Of a stretch of 64,000 bases of DNA, positions 27,314 to 34,704 are shown piece by piece; the first letter of the stretch is position 1; every line of letters starts with the position of its first letter. The stretch covers positions 62,001-126,000 of the forward strand of contig NZ_JAIFZS010000006.1 in the NCBI RefSeq assembly GCF_019710635.1, read 5' to 3'. This stretch comes from Mycolicibacterium xanthum (lineage in GTDB: Bacteria > Actinomycetota > Actinomycetes > Mycobacteriales > Mycobacteriaceae). Below the pieces are notes generated by a model. It was not told where the DNA came from and searched no databases. It was given only the letters and a program-made list of their open reading frames with translations. A program made the translations under genes and the position numbers.

Positions 27314-29067
27314 CGAACGGGCTGTCGCGGTTGAACGGTTTCCTGGTTTGGCGTCTCCCGTCAGAACGGGTGCGCGGGTGGCCGGAACCGGTGGAGGCCC
27401 ATGGACTGGCAGTGTGGTTTTACGGTTACCTTGCCGCGGAAGCCGGTCACCCGACCGGGTCGCACCGGTCGCGCCACTACGAGAACTGCGAACTGGTTGC
27501 CGCTGCGTACCGGCGATGGGGGACGGGCTTCGGTCAGCGCCTGCATGGCGAATACTGCGCGGTGATCGCGGACGGCCCGACAGTCGTCGCCGGCGGGGAC
27601 CGGATGGGCCTGCGTCCGCTCTATTTCTCCAACAGCGCTGACGTGATCGTCATATCGAGCGATCTAGGCGCGACAGCCCGCGAGCTGCGCGCCGACTCGA
27701 TCGATGAAATCTACATCGCTGACCTGCTCGCTCGTGGCAGGCACCTGGGAACTCGCACCCCGTACAGCGAGATCAGCCGTCTCGGAATCGGCCAGGCGGC
27801 GAAGTGGTCGGACGCCACTGGACCGAAGCTCTCGGTCGAGTGGCGGCCGACCATCGGCTGCGCAACAGGAGATCTCGAGGCGCAGAAGAACCGGCTGGTC
27901 CGCGCCGTCGATATCGCGGTCGGGAATTCGGCACCGGAAGGTGCCGTCGCGGTGCATCTCTCGGGAGGCCTTGACTCGAGCACGCTGCTCGCCTGTCTGC
28001 CCCCCGACCGCGACGCGCACGCGATCAGCACCGTGTTCACCGAACAGCCAACATGCGACGAACGTGAATGGATCGCGGCGGCGCTGCGAAACAACTCGGT
28101 TCCGTGGCATCCGATCGACGTCAGTCGATGCCTTCCGTTCTCGGCAGGGCCCGCCTTCGACCACTTCATCGCTGCACCGAGCTACGCGACGGTCACCTGG
28201 GCGCAAGACCTCGCCGAAGATGAGATCGCCCGAGAGGTAGGAGCCACCGCGATCCTCACCGGCGAAGGCGGGGATGAAGTGTTCTCCGCGGGCGCGCTCC
28301 CATGGCACATCGCAGATCTGCTGCGGACGGGAAACTGGTGGGCAGCATGGCGGCAGGCCCGTTGGTGGAGTTCGGACTCGCCTGCGCCCCGCCCCGCGAC
28401 GTATTGGCTGTCGCGCTCGGGATTTCGCGGGTGGATGAACTGGCGCCGCGGAACCGACCTCTTGATGCGCCCGACGGCGCCGGTGTCGATAAACGCGCCG
28501 TGGCTGGCGGCGGACTTTGTTCAATCCGAGAATGCCCGCGCAGGTGAATCGGCGCGAAGCGAACTGCGCGCACTTCGTGTCGACCAACAAGCGGTCTGGG
28601 AGGGGATCGTGCACGCGGCCGAAACAGTGCGCAGCAGCTATCCTTTCACCGCGCATCGGGTGGATACCAGACATCCGTTCCTGTCGCCCGAGATGGTGGA
28701 TGTGGCGTTGTCCACCCCGTGGCAAGCGGGTGTGGATCCCCGCATCGATCGCGCTGTCCAGCGCTACGCCTTCGCGGGTCGAGTCAGCGAAACCACACTG
28801 CGGCGACGTTCGAAGGCGACAACGGATCTCGCCATCTTCCGCGGTCTCGAGCAGGCATCCGACTGGATCGAACTGCTTTGGGAATCACCAGAGATCGCAA
28901 GACGGGGCTATGTGGATCTCGCTCGGTGGCGGGAATCCATCGATCGCTCGACAGTGGGCTGGCTGTATTCGGTGCACCATTTCAAGGCTGCGGTGCAAAT
29001 CGAACACTGGCTGTCTCAGCTGCATCGGATGGGACGTCCGCAGCTCCTGCGAGTGGCCCCGCCCTGA
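27310..29067 (+). CDS. Lasso peptide cyclase (C protein), asparagine synthetase-like
   Basis: 585 residues. An N-terminal glutaminase-like fold without a catalytic Cys2 (starts MTNGLSRLNGF), then the ATP-pyrophosphatase/synthetase domain with PP-loop SGGLDS at residues 218-223, GEGGDE at 318-323 and VDTRHPFLSPEMVDVAL. In lasso biosynthesis it adenylates the ring Asp and closes the macrolactam with Gly1. The lack of a glutaminase nucleophile and the B gene upstream separate it from a true AsnB. One 60-nt sample (28081-28140) is about 60% GC against about 78% for a sample in glpK (25381-25440), consistent with later acquisition. Confidence 0.9.
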   Translation: MTNGLSRLNGFLVWRLPSERVRGWPEPVEAHGLAVWFYGYLAAEAGHPTGSHRSRHYENCELVAAAYRRWGTGFGQRLHGEYCAVIADGPTVVAGGDRMGLRPLYFSNSADVIVISSDLGATARELRADSIDEIYIADLLARGRHLGTRTPYSEISRLGIGQAAKWSDATGPKLSVEWRPTIGCATGDLEAQKNRLVRAVDIAVGNSAPEGAVAVHLSGGLDSSTLLACLPPDRDAHAISTVFTEQPTCDEREWIAAALRNNSVPWHPIDVSRCLPFSAGPAFDHFIAAPSYATVTWAQDLAEDEIAREVGATAILTGEGGDEVFSAGALPWHIADLLRTGNWWAAWRQARWWSSDSPAPRPATYWLSRSGFRGWMNWRRGTDLLMRPTAPVSINAPWLAADFVQSENARAGESARSELRALRVDQQAVWEGIVHAAETVRSSYPFTAHRVDTRHPFLSPEMVDVALSTPWQAGVDPRIDRAVQRYAFAGRVSETTLRRRSKATTDLAIFRGLEQASDWIELLWESPEIARRGYVDLARWRESIDRSTVGWLYSVHHFKAAVQIEHWLSQLHRMGRPQLLRVAPP

Positions 29068-29208
29068 TCGTCCCCGCGCCGCGGTGGCTCTCGTTGGAGC
29101 GGCAAGTGCGGTAAATCTGCGTCAAATCCACGCCGTGGGAAGAGTTCCGCTGTAGCATCGGTCACGCACGTCGACCCAGATGGCGATCTATATAGGGGAG
29201 CATCTCCG

Positions 29209-29373
29209 ATGGAGCAGAAATACCGCCGGCCTCGTGTTCTTGCGACAGGCGATGTCCGTACATTGACCGGTGGACGCAAGCAGAACCGGATCAGCGATCC
29301 TCGTGGCGGAATGGGTCCGGAGGATTTCTACTCCGACTCAGTTTCAACCGTAGCGCCGCTGCCCGCGCGCTGA
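29209..29373 (+). CDS. Lasso peptide precursor A1
   Basis: 54 residues. Leader (1-21) contains Tyr5-x-x-Pro8 and GDVRTLTG, matching the lasso leader pattern Y-x-x-P ... G ... L-T-G with Thr at -2. Core starts at Gly22: GRKQNRISD places Asp9 for a nine-membered Gly1-Asp9 ring, followed by PRGG, a bulky FY pair at core 19-20, and a tail ending DSVSTVAPLPAR. The core is 33 residues, long for a lasso peptide. GGGGAG lies before ATG 29209; TATATA just upstream may be part of a promoter. A gap of 141 bp separates it from the cyclase gene. Confidence 0.87.
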   Translation: MEQKYRRPRVLATGDVRTLTGGRKQNRISDPRGGMGPEDFYSDSVSTVAPLPAR

Positions 29374-29404
29374 CGCTGAACGCCGGTTCAGGAGAGCGAT
29401 TTCG

Positions 29405-29566
29405 GTGAGCAAGGCGTACAGGCCTCCGCGCGTCGTTGCTCGTGGCGATGCACGCATTTTGACCGGCGGTAAGAAGGGTGGGCCGCTTAGCGATCCGCGA
29501 GGCGGCTACACGGAGAAGAATTTCGCTGACTCGGTGTCGTGCACGGCTCCGCTGCCGCAACGTTGA
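29405..29566 (+). CDS. Lasso peptide precursor A2
   Basis: 53 residues, GTG start with AGGAGAG eight bases upstream. Leader (1-21) has Tyr5-x-x-Pro8 and GDARILTG. Core begins Gly22: GKKGGPLSD again gives a Gly1-Asp9 ring, followed by PRGG, Phe19, and tail ADSVSCTAPLPQR. It is a clear paralogue of A1 with the same spacing to Asp9, the SDPRGG motif and the C-terminal block conserved while ring residues differ. A single Cys in the tail (core 25) could link to another molecule. Lies 31 bp after A1. Confidence 0.87.
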   Translation: MSKAYRPPRVVARGDARILTGGKKGGPLSDPRGGYTEKNFADSVSCTAPLPQR

Positions 29567-29617
29567 CCGTGTTTCCGTAGTCTCCAGAGTTGTGGGCCCT
29601 TGGTGATGCAGCCCGAC

Positions 29618-29713
29618 GGTGTGGTTGATGCCCAACTTGATTGCGCGCAGCAGCACGGCGAGCGCTTCATCGCGATCGCGTGGCGGACGGAACACACCGG
29701 CTATGACGCACAT
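29618..29713 (-). pseudogene. Possible fragment of an aldo/keto reductase gene
   Basis: Minus-strand frame reads PPRDRDEALAVLLRAIKLGINHT, close to the conserved aldo/keto reductase segment that precedes the catalytic Asp/Tyr region (typically ..EALAVLRRAVELGVNHIDTA). No start, no continuation after Asn-His, and an in-frame stop lies just upstream. If real, it is debris left where the lasso genes joined older DNA. The match is short. Confidence 0.35.
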
Positions 29714-29769
29714 CCGGCGCGGTTACGCGCCCTATTTGGGAAGAAACCGCCGCCGGACCCGCGATGGGA

Positions 29770-30507
29770 TCAGTCCTCTCCTAGGACGCCGTAGACCTCG
29801 CGACGGGCGTTGTTGAGGATCTCGACGATGCGTTCCTGCTGCTCGGTAGAGGCGGCGTAGGCCGACTGTGCGACCGCGCCCATCAGCTGGGTGACCGCAG
29901 TGCGCAGGTTTGCCTGTCCGGGCTCGACGTCCTCGGCCAGGCCGTCCCACGGCGGTGTCTGGACCTTCTCCGCGGCGGCCCGACCCTCGCCGGTCAGCTC
30001 GAAGAGCTTCTTGCTGCCCTCGGTCTCGGTGGCCTCGATCAGGCCTTCGTCGACGAGCAGCTGAAGGGTCGGGTACACCGAGCCGGGGCTGGGCTTCCAC
30101 ACGTTCTGGCTGCGTTCGGCGATCTCCTGGATCATCTCGTAGCCGTGCATGGCGCGTTCGGTCAGCAGCGACAGGATGGCGGCGCGGACGTCGCCGCGTT
30201 TGCCCCGCCGTCCGCCGCCCCGGCGGCCGCCGCGCGGGCCCGGGCCGAATCCGAACCCGCCGCGCGGGTCGAAGCCGAACTCGAAGCCGCCGCCGGGGCC
30301 GGGCGGGAACCGGTGGCCGCGGCCGGCCCGGGAACCGGGCCCGAAGCCCGTCCCCTCGCCGAATGCGTCCTGGCCGGCGTGTCCGTGCAGATTCTCGCGG
30401 AATTCCCGGCGTGCCTGGCGCCGCTGCTGGTGCAGCGCGCGCCGGTCGGCGGGGCCGAATCCGAACGGTCCGGGAGGTCCTGCGGGTGTGATGAATGGGT
30501 TGCTCAT
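29770..30507 (-). CDS. PadR-family transcriptional regulator with Gly/Phe-rich N-terminal extension
   Basis: 245 residues. Residues about 1-107 are low-complexity, rich in Gly, Phe, Pro and Arg (FGFGPADRR, GGFEFGFDPRGGFGFGPGPRGG, GGRRGKRG). Residues about 108-180 are the PadR winged helix (AILSLLTERAMHGYEMIQEI, PSPGSVYPTLQLLVDEGLI, KLFELTGEGR). The C-terminal helix (about 205-245) serves dimerisation. ATG 30507 chosen (MSNPFITPAG). Divergent from an NCS1 transporter, which it may control; the AT-rich inverted repeat at 30560-30581 is a candidate operator. The lasso genes lie on its other side, so it could also affect them. Confidence 0.87.
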   Translation of the reverse strand: MSNPFITPAGPPGPFGFGPADRRALHQQRRQARREFRENLHGHAGQDAFGEGTGFGPGSRAGRGHRFPPGPGGGFEFGFDPRGGFGFGPGPRGGRRGGGRRGKRGDVRAAILSLLTERAMHGYEMIQEIAERSQNVWKPSPGSVYPTLQLLVDEGLIEATETEGSKKLFELTGEGRAAAEKVQTPPWDGLAEDVEPGQANLRTAVTQLMGAVAQSAYAASTEQQERIVEILNNARREVYGVLGED

Positions 30508-30559
30508 GTCTGTAGGTCCTTTGTCGATGGGAAACGTCGACTGCGTTTCCGATAGCACA

Positions 30560-30581
30560 ACGATATATCGCAATCTATCGT
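30560..30581. promoter_or_regulatory. Candidate PadR operator ACGATA-N10-TATCGT
   Basis: ACGATA at 30560-30565 and TATCGT at 30576-30581 form an inverted repeat inside an AT-rich island (CGATATATCGCAATCTATCG) 53 bp upstream of padR ATG. AT-rich dyads are usual PadR targets. It lies within the padR/NCS1 divergent region. Confidence 0.45.
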
Positions 30582-30750
30582 CGATGCAACGTATGGGTCC
30601 AAGATTTTTGAATTTCGCATGTCACCGAAGGGAAATGCCGGACTTACACGGGAGAAACAGGGTCCTCGTAGCGTGTCGGGACAACGGCGCGTCGCTGTGA
30701 TGCGCCAGACGGAGGGCGGGCCGTCACGAGGTCCGGGAAAGGACCCGAGG

Positions 30751-32292
30751 ATGACCGAACCCAACTCCGAACCGGCGATCATCGCGTCGTCGCCATCGGC
30801 GGTCGTGGTGCAGGACGGCGATCAGGACTTCGTGATCGCCGGCGGCCACGCCAGCCTGCACAACGACGAACTGGCCCCGACGCCGCCCTCGCAGCGCAAG
30901 TGGGGTTGGTTCGAGATCTTCAACGTCTGGACCAACGACGTGCAGAGCCTGGCCGGCTACACGCTGGCGGCCAGCCTGTTCATCACCGCGGGGATCAACG
31001 GTTGGTTCGTCCTCGCGGCGATCATCCTGTCCGGCGCGCTGGTGATGATGTTCGTGAACTGGTCGGGGCAACCCAGCGTGAAGTACGGCGTGCCCTATCC
31101 GGTGGTCGCGCGTGCCTCGATGGGGGTGCGTGGCGCGATGTTCCCGGCCACCGTCCGCGGCATCGTGGCGATCTTCTGGTACGGCGCGCAGACCTACTTC
31201 GCCTCGACCGCGGTGGCGCTGGCCATCACCGCGATCATCGGAGCGTCGCCCACCGGGACCTTCCTGGGGATGACGTGGGTGGACTGGGTGTCCTACACGA
31301 TGGTGGCGGCGTTCCAGATCTTCCTGTTCGTGCGCGGTATCGACGGCATCGTGAAGTTCCTCAACTTCGCCGGTCCCGCGGTCTATGCGGTGATGGTGCT
31401 ACTGCTCATCGCGATCTGGTGGCAGGCGGGATCGGGGCTGCTGCGCTCGGTCGGCGAACTGTTCGCCGGCGAGAAGTCCGGCATGGCCGCGGTGAGCGCG
31501 TTCATCGGCGTGGTCGGCACGATGATCGCGTACTTCGCGGCCGTCATCATCAACTTCGGCGACTTCGCCCGCTTCACCCGCTCCGACAAGGAGATGAAGC
31601 GCGGCAACTTCCTCGGGCTGCCGGTCAGCCTGGCGTTCTTCACGTTCCTGTCGCTGTTCATCACCGCCGGCGCCTACATCGTCTTCCAGGACGGTCAGGG
31701 CGATCCGATGACCAACCCCGCCGACATCGTCGGCCAGGTCGGCAACCTGTGGTTGAGCATCCTGGCGGCGGTGACGTTCTTCGTCGCGACCGTCGGGATC
31801 AACCTGGTGGCCAACTTCATCCCGCCGGTGTACGACATCGTCAACCTCAAGCCCGACAAGCTCAACTTCCGGATCGCCGGATGCATCACCGCGGTGCTGG
31901 GTTTCATCATCGGAGCGTTGTGGGTGTCGGTGATCGGCAACGCCGGTCTGCCCAAGTTCGTCGACACGCTCGGTGCGGTGCTCGCACCGCTGTACGGCGT
32001 GATGGTCGCCGACTACTTCCTGATCCGGAAGAAGAACCTGGAGATCCAGCAGCTGTACTCGCTGGATCCGGGCGGCACCTACTACTACACCAAGGGCTGG
32101 AACGTGCGGGCGCTGTGGGCCTTCGGCATCGCGGCGGTGTTCGCGATCGCCGCGGTCTGGGTGCCTGCGTTGAGCGCGTTGTCCGGTTTCGCCTGGGTGT
32201 TCGGGGCGGCGCTGGGTGCGGCCGTGCACTGGTTGGTGATGCGCGGGCAGCCGCTGAGTTCGCCGGAGTCGCAGCGCACCGCGGTCGGCTGA
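30751..32292 (+). CDS. NCS1-family nucleobase/hydantoin:cation symporter
   Basis: About 513 residues with roughly twelve hydrophobic helices. Family marks: WGWFEIFNVWTNDVQSLAGYTLAASL at the first helix, KYGVPYPVVARASMGVRGAM (conserved in cytosine/allantoin/Mhp1 permeases), and NLVANFIPPVYDIVNL. It imports a nucleobase-like compound (cytosine, uracil, allantoin, hydantoin or thiamine precursor); no catabolic gene nearby narrows this down. ATG 30751 is preceded by AAAGGA and CCGAGG; the frame is open upstream to 30619 but without membrane-protein character. Confidence 0.85.
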   Translation: MTEPNSEPAIIASSPSAVVVQDGDQDFVIAGGHASLHNDELAPTPPSQRKWGWFEIFNVWTNDVQSLAGYTLAASLFITAGINGWFVLAAIILSGALVMMFVNWSGQPSVKYGVPYPVVARASMGVRGAMFPATVRGIVAIFWYGAQTYFASTAVALAITAIIGASPTGTFLGMTWVDWVSYTMVAAFQIFLFVRGIDGIVKFLNFAGPAVYAVMVLLLIAIWWQAGSGLLRSVGELFAGEKSGMAAVSAFIGVVGTMIAYFAAVIINFGDFARFTRSDKEMKRGNFLGLPVSLAFFTFLSLFITAGAYIVFQDGQGDPMTNPADIVGQVGNLWLSILAAVTFFVATVGINLVANFIPPVYDIVNLKPDKLNFRIAGCITAVLGFIIGALWVSVIGNAGLPKFVDTLGAVLAPLYGVMVADYFLIRKKNLEIQQLYSLDPGGTYYYTKGWNVRALWAFGIAAVFAIAAVWVPALSALSGFAWVFGAALGAAVHWLVMRGQPLSSPESQRTAVG

Positions 32293-32415
32293 TCCGTTCC
32301 GGGTCACGACCCGGTGCGGCCCTCTCTCGGCGGCCGGTGGCCAGAATCAAGCTGCCACAGCGTGTTCCGGATGGATTCCGGGGGATTTCGATCGGTGGCT
32401 GAGTAACCTCGGGCG

Positions 32416-33570
32416 GTGGGCGGAATCGGATTCGGCACGCTGACCCTGATCGTGGTCATCGGTCTGGCGGGTCCGCTGCTGGCGTCGGTCCGGCATCTCG
32501 GCATTCCGGTCGTCATCGGCGAACTCGCGGCGGGGATGGTGGTCGGCAGGACCGGATTCGGGATCGTCGACCACACCGATCCGACCTTCATCCTGGTGGC
32601 CGATGTCGGCTTCGCATTGGTGATGTTCGTGGCGGGGACGCACGTACCGGTGCGCGACGTCACGTTGCGCGCCTCCGTTCCGGGCGCGGCGATCCGGGCG
32701 CTCGTGGTCGGGGCGCTGGCCGCCGTGTTCGGGGTGGCGGCGGCGTATCTGTTCGGCACCGGACACGCCCTGCTGTACGCCGTGGTGATCGCGTCGTCGT
32801 CGGCCGCGCTGGCGCTTCCGGTGATGGACTCGCTCGGGCTGGCCGGTCCCGCGGTGCTGTCGGTGAAGGCCCAGATCGCCATCGCCGACACCGCGGCGAT
32901 CGTGTTGTTGCCGTTGGTGATCGATCCGCACCGGGCGGCCCGGGCCGCGGTGGGCTCGCTGGCCCTGGCGGCGGGCGCCGCCGCGGTGTACGCGTTCCTG
33001 CGCACCGCGGACCGGCGCGGATGGCGACGGCGCCTGCACCGGTATTCCCGACGGAACCGGATGGCGCTGGAACTCCGGGTGAGCCTGCTGTTGCTGTTCG
33101 CGCTGTGTGCGGTGGCCATCGCCAGCCGGGTGTCGATCATGCTGGCCGGTTTCGCGCTCGGCCTGGCGGTCGCGGCCGTCGGTGAGCCGCGCCGGCTGGC
33201 CCGGCAGCTGTTCGGGGTCACCGAGGGGTTCTTCGGCCCGTTGTTCTTCGTGTGGCTCGGCGCGTCGCTGAACGTGCGGGAGCTGGGGGTGAACCCGGCG
33301 CTGATCCTGCTCGGACTCGTGCTGGGCGGCGCCGCGCTGCTGGCCCACGCGGTGGGCCGGGTAGCGGGCCAGCCGGTGGCCCTCGCGGTGTTCGCGGGTG
33401 CGCAACTCGGCGTGCCGGTGGCCGCGGCGACCCTGGGCGCCGGCGAGAGCCTGCTGGCGCCCGGAGAGCCGGCGGCGCTGATCCTGGGCGCGTTGGTCAC
33501 CATCGCAGCGACATCGATCGCCGCCGCGGCGGTGGCGCGCCGTCAGCGCGCCGACAGTGCCCCGCCCTGA
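32416..33570 (+). CDS. CPA2-type cation/proton antiporter
   Basis: 384 residues, GTG start, about twelve hydrophobic segments, no C-terminal TrkA domain. Na+/H+ exchanger family features: GIPVVIGELAAGMVVGRTGFG in helix 2, VGFALVMFVAGTHVP, and KAQIAIADTAAIVLLPLVI, where the usual Asp-Asp pair of electrogenic antiporters is represented by a single Asp. Ion specificity cannot be read from sequence. It lies 123 bp after the NCS1 gene. Confidence 0.8.
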   Translation: MGGIGFGTLTLIVVIGLAGPLLASVRHLGIPVVIGELAAGMVVGRTGFGIVDHTDPTFILVADVGFALVMFVAGTHVPVRDVTLRASVPGAAIRALVVGALAAVFGVAAAYLFGTGHALLYAVVIASSSAALALPVMDSLGLAGPAVLSVKAQIAIADTAAIVLLPLVIDPHRAARAAVGSLALAAGAAAVYAFLRTADRRGWRRRLHRYSRRNRMALELRVSLLLLFALCAVAIASRVSIMLAGFALGLAVAAVGEPRRLARQLFGVTEGFFGPLFFVWLGASLNVRELGVNPALILLGLVLGGAALLAHAVGRVAGQPVALAVFAGAQLGVPVAAATLGAGESLLAPGEPAALILGALVTIAATSIAAAAVARRQRADSAPP

Positions 33571-33741
33571 CGTGCGTCGGAGGCGGTACCCGGCCGGGCT
33601 CACGCCGTAGACGCGCTCGGCCCGTCGGCGGCTGCGGACTGGCAGGCCTACCTGAGTTCGTGGGTCGCGTGGAACCACGTCCGGACGACGACGAGCCTGC
33701 TCGCCGCGGTGCTGCTGACGGTCGGATCGATCCGCCGCTGA
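33571..33741 (+). pseudogene. 3' remnant of a DUF1772 (anthrone oxygenase-like) membrane protein gene
   Basis: The frame directly after the antiporter stop, with no start codon of its own, reads ADWQAYLSSWVAWNHVRTTT followed by SLLAAVLLTVGSIRR and a stop. This W-x2-Y-x4-W-x2-WN-x-VRT pattern is the C-terminal end of DUF1772 proteins. The rest of the gene is missing, so this is a deletion scar. It is in the same reading frame as the antiporter. Confidence 0.5.
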
Positions 33742-33743
33742 GC

Positions 33744-34676
33744 TCAGGACGGTGGGGCGAACCCGTCGGTGGGCGGCGCGGCCGGGGGCGCAGCGGAGGT
33801 CTGCGGCGCGGCCGGCGCAGCACCGTAGCCCGGCGGCGCGGCCGGCGGAGGAACGTAGCCCGGCGGCGCGGGCGGGGGCGGTTGCGGGGGCCACCCGGCG
33901 GGTGCAGGCCGGCCGGTGGGTGCCTCTGGCCGCAGCCGTTCCAGTTCGCGCCGGTGGCGTTCGGCGAGTACGGCCGCCAGCAGCAGTGACGCGGGGGTGC
34001 CGGGTGGCGGTTGCGGCGAGATCCGCGACAGCACCTCGGCGGTGATCCGCCGGCCCATCTCGTCGCGCACCTGCGGATTCAACTGTGGTGCGCGCGAGAG
34101 GAACTGGCGGGCCAGCTCGGCCTGCTCGGGCTGCAGTCCGGACATCTGCAGGCTGGACGCCCACCACGCCAGCTGGGGCGGCATCATCGGGGTGGGCGCC
34201 AGCCGTGGGGCACGTTCGGTGATCACGATGGTGCCGGCGAAGATATCGCCGATCCGCTTGCCCTTCGGGGAGAGCAGGCTGCAGATCACTGCGGGGCCTC
34301 CGGTGAGCATCCAGATCTCGACCACGCCGGACAGTGCGCGAAACAGCGCCTGCCGGAATCGTTCCGGGCCACCGTCGTCGGAGACCACCCGAAGCCCCAT
34401 CGCGATCTTGCCCAACGACCTACCGCGGGTTGCGGTTTCGAAGATCACCGGATATCCGATCAGTGCCAGCACCGTGAAGATGATCAGTACGGCTGCGGAG
34501 AACGCGGAATCGAACTGTGCCAGGGTGGCCGCCCACAGGATCACCCCGACGAGGTAACTGACGAACACCACGATGATGTCGATCAGCGCGGACAGCGCGC
34601 GCACCGGTAGCTGCGCGATCTGGATGTCGAGCACCACGGCGTCACCGGTCACCACGTGCTCGTGCGAACCGACCAT
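33744..34676 (-). CDS. RDD-family membrane protein (Rv3695-like)
   Basis: 310 residues. RDD domain in the first half: LPVRALSALIDIIVVFVSYLVG (Arg/Asp in helix 1), GRSLGKIAMGLRVV, and GKRIGDIFAGTIVI (Asp). The C-terminal third is Pro/Ala-rich (PPPAPPGYVPPPAAPPGYG). Function unknown; RDD proteins are thought to transport ions or aid envelope stress tolerance. Divergent from the SpoIIM-like gene with 28 bp between coding regions. The pair belongs to a conserved mycobacterial cluster. Confidence 0.87.
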   Translation of the reverse strand: MVGSHEHVVTGDAVVLDIQIAQLPVRALSALIDIIVVFVSYLVGVILWAATLAQFDSAFSAAVLIIFTVLALIGYPVIFETATRGRSLGKIAMGLRVVSDDGGPERFRQALFRALSGVVEIWMLTGGPAVICSLLSPKGKRIGDIFAGTIVITERAPRLAPTPMMPPQLAWWASSLQMSGLQPEQAELARQFLSRAPQLNPQVRDEMGRRITAEVLSRISPQPPPGTPASLLLAAVLAERHRRELERLRPEAPTGRPAPAGWPPQPPPPAPPGYVPPPAAPPGYGAAPAAPQTSAAPPAAPPTDGFAPPS

Positions 34677-34704
34677 AGCCGACCACGCTACTAGGATTCA
34701 CGGC

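Noticed and set aside
27310-29067. Asparagine synthetase AsnB
   Set aside because: No N-terminal Cys nucleophile, overlaps a lasso B gene, and two lasso precursor genes follow.
29291-29713. 140-codon minus-strand frame across precursor A2
   Set aside because: Only its first about 32 residues resemble a known family (aldo/keto reductase); the rest is antisense to A2. I list a short fragment only.
30508-30750. Riboswitch ahead of the NCS1 transporter
   Set aside because: I looked for TPP, purine or similar conserved cores and saw none; only the AT-rich inverted repeat stands out.
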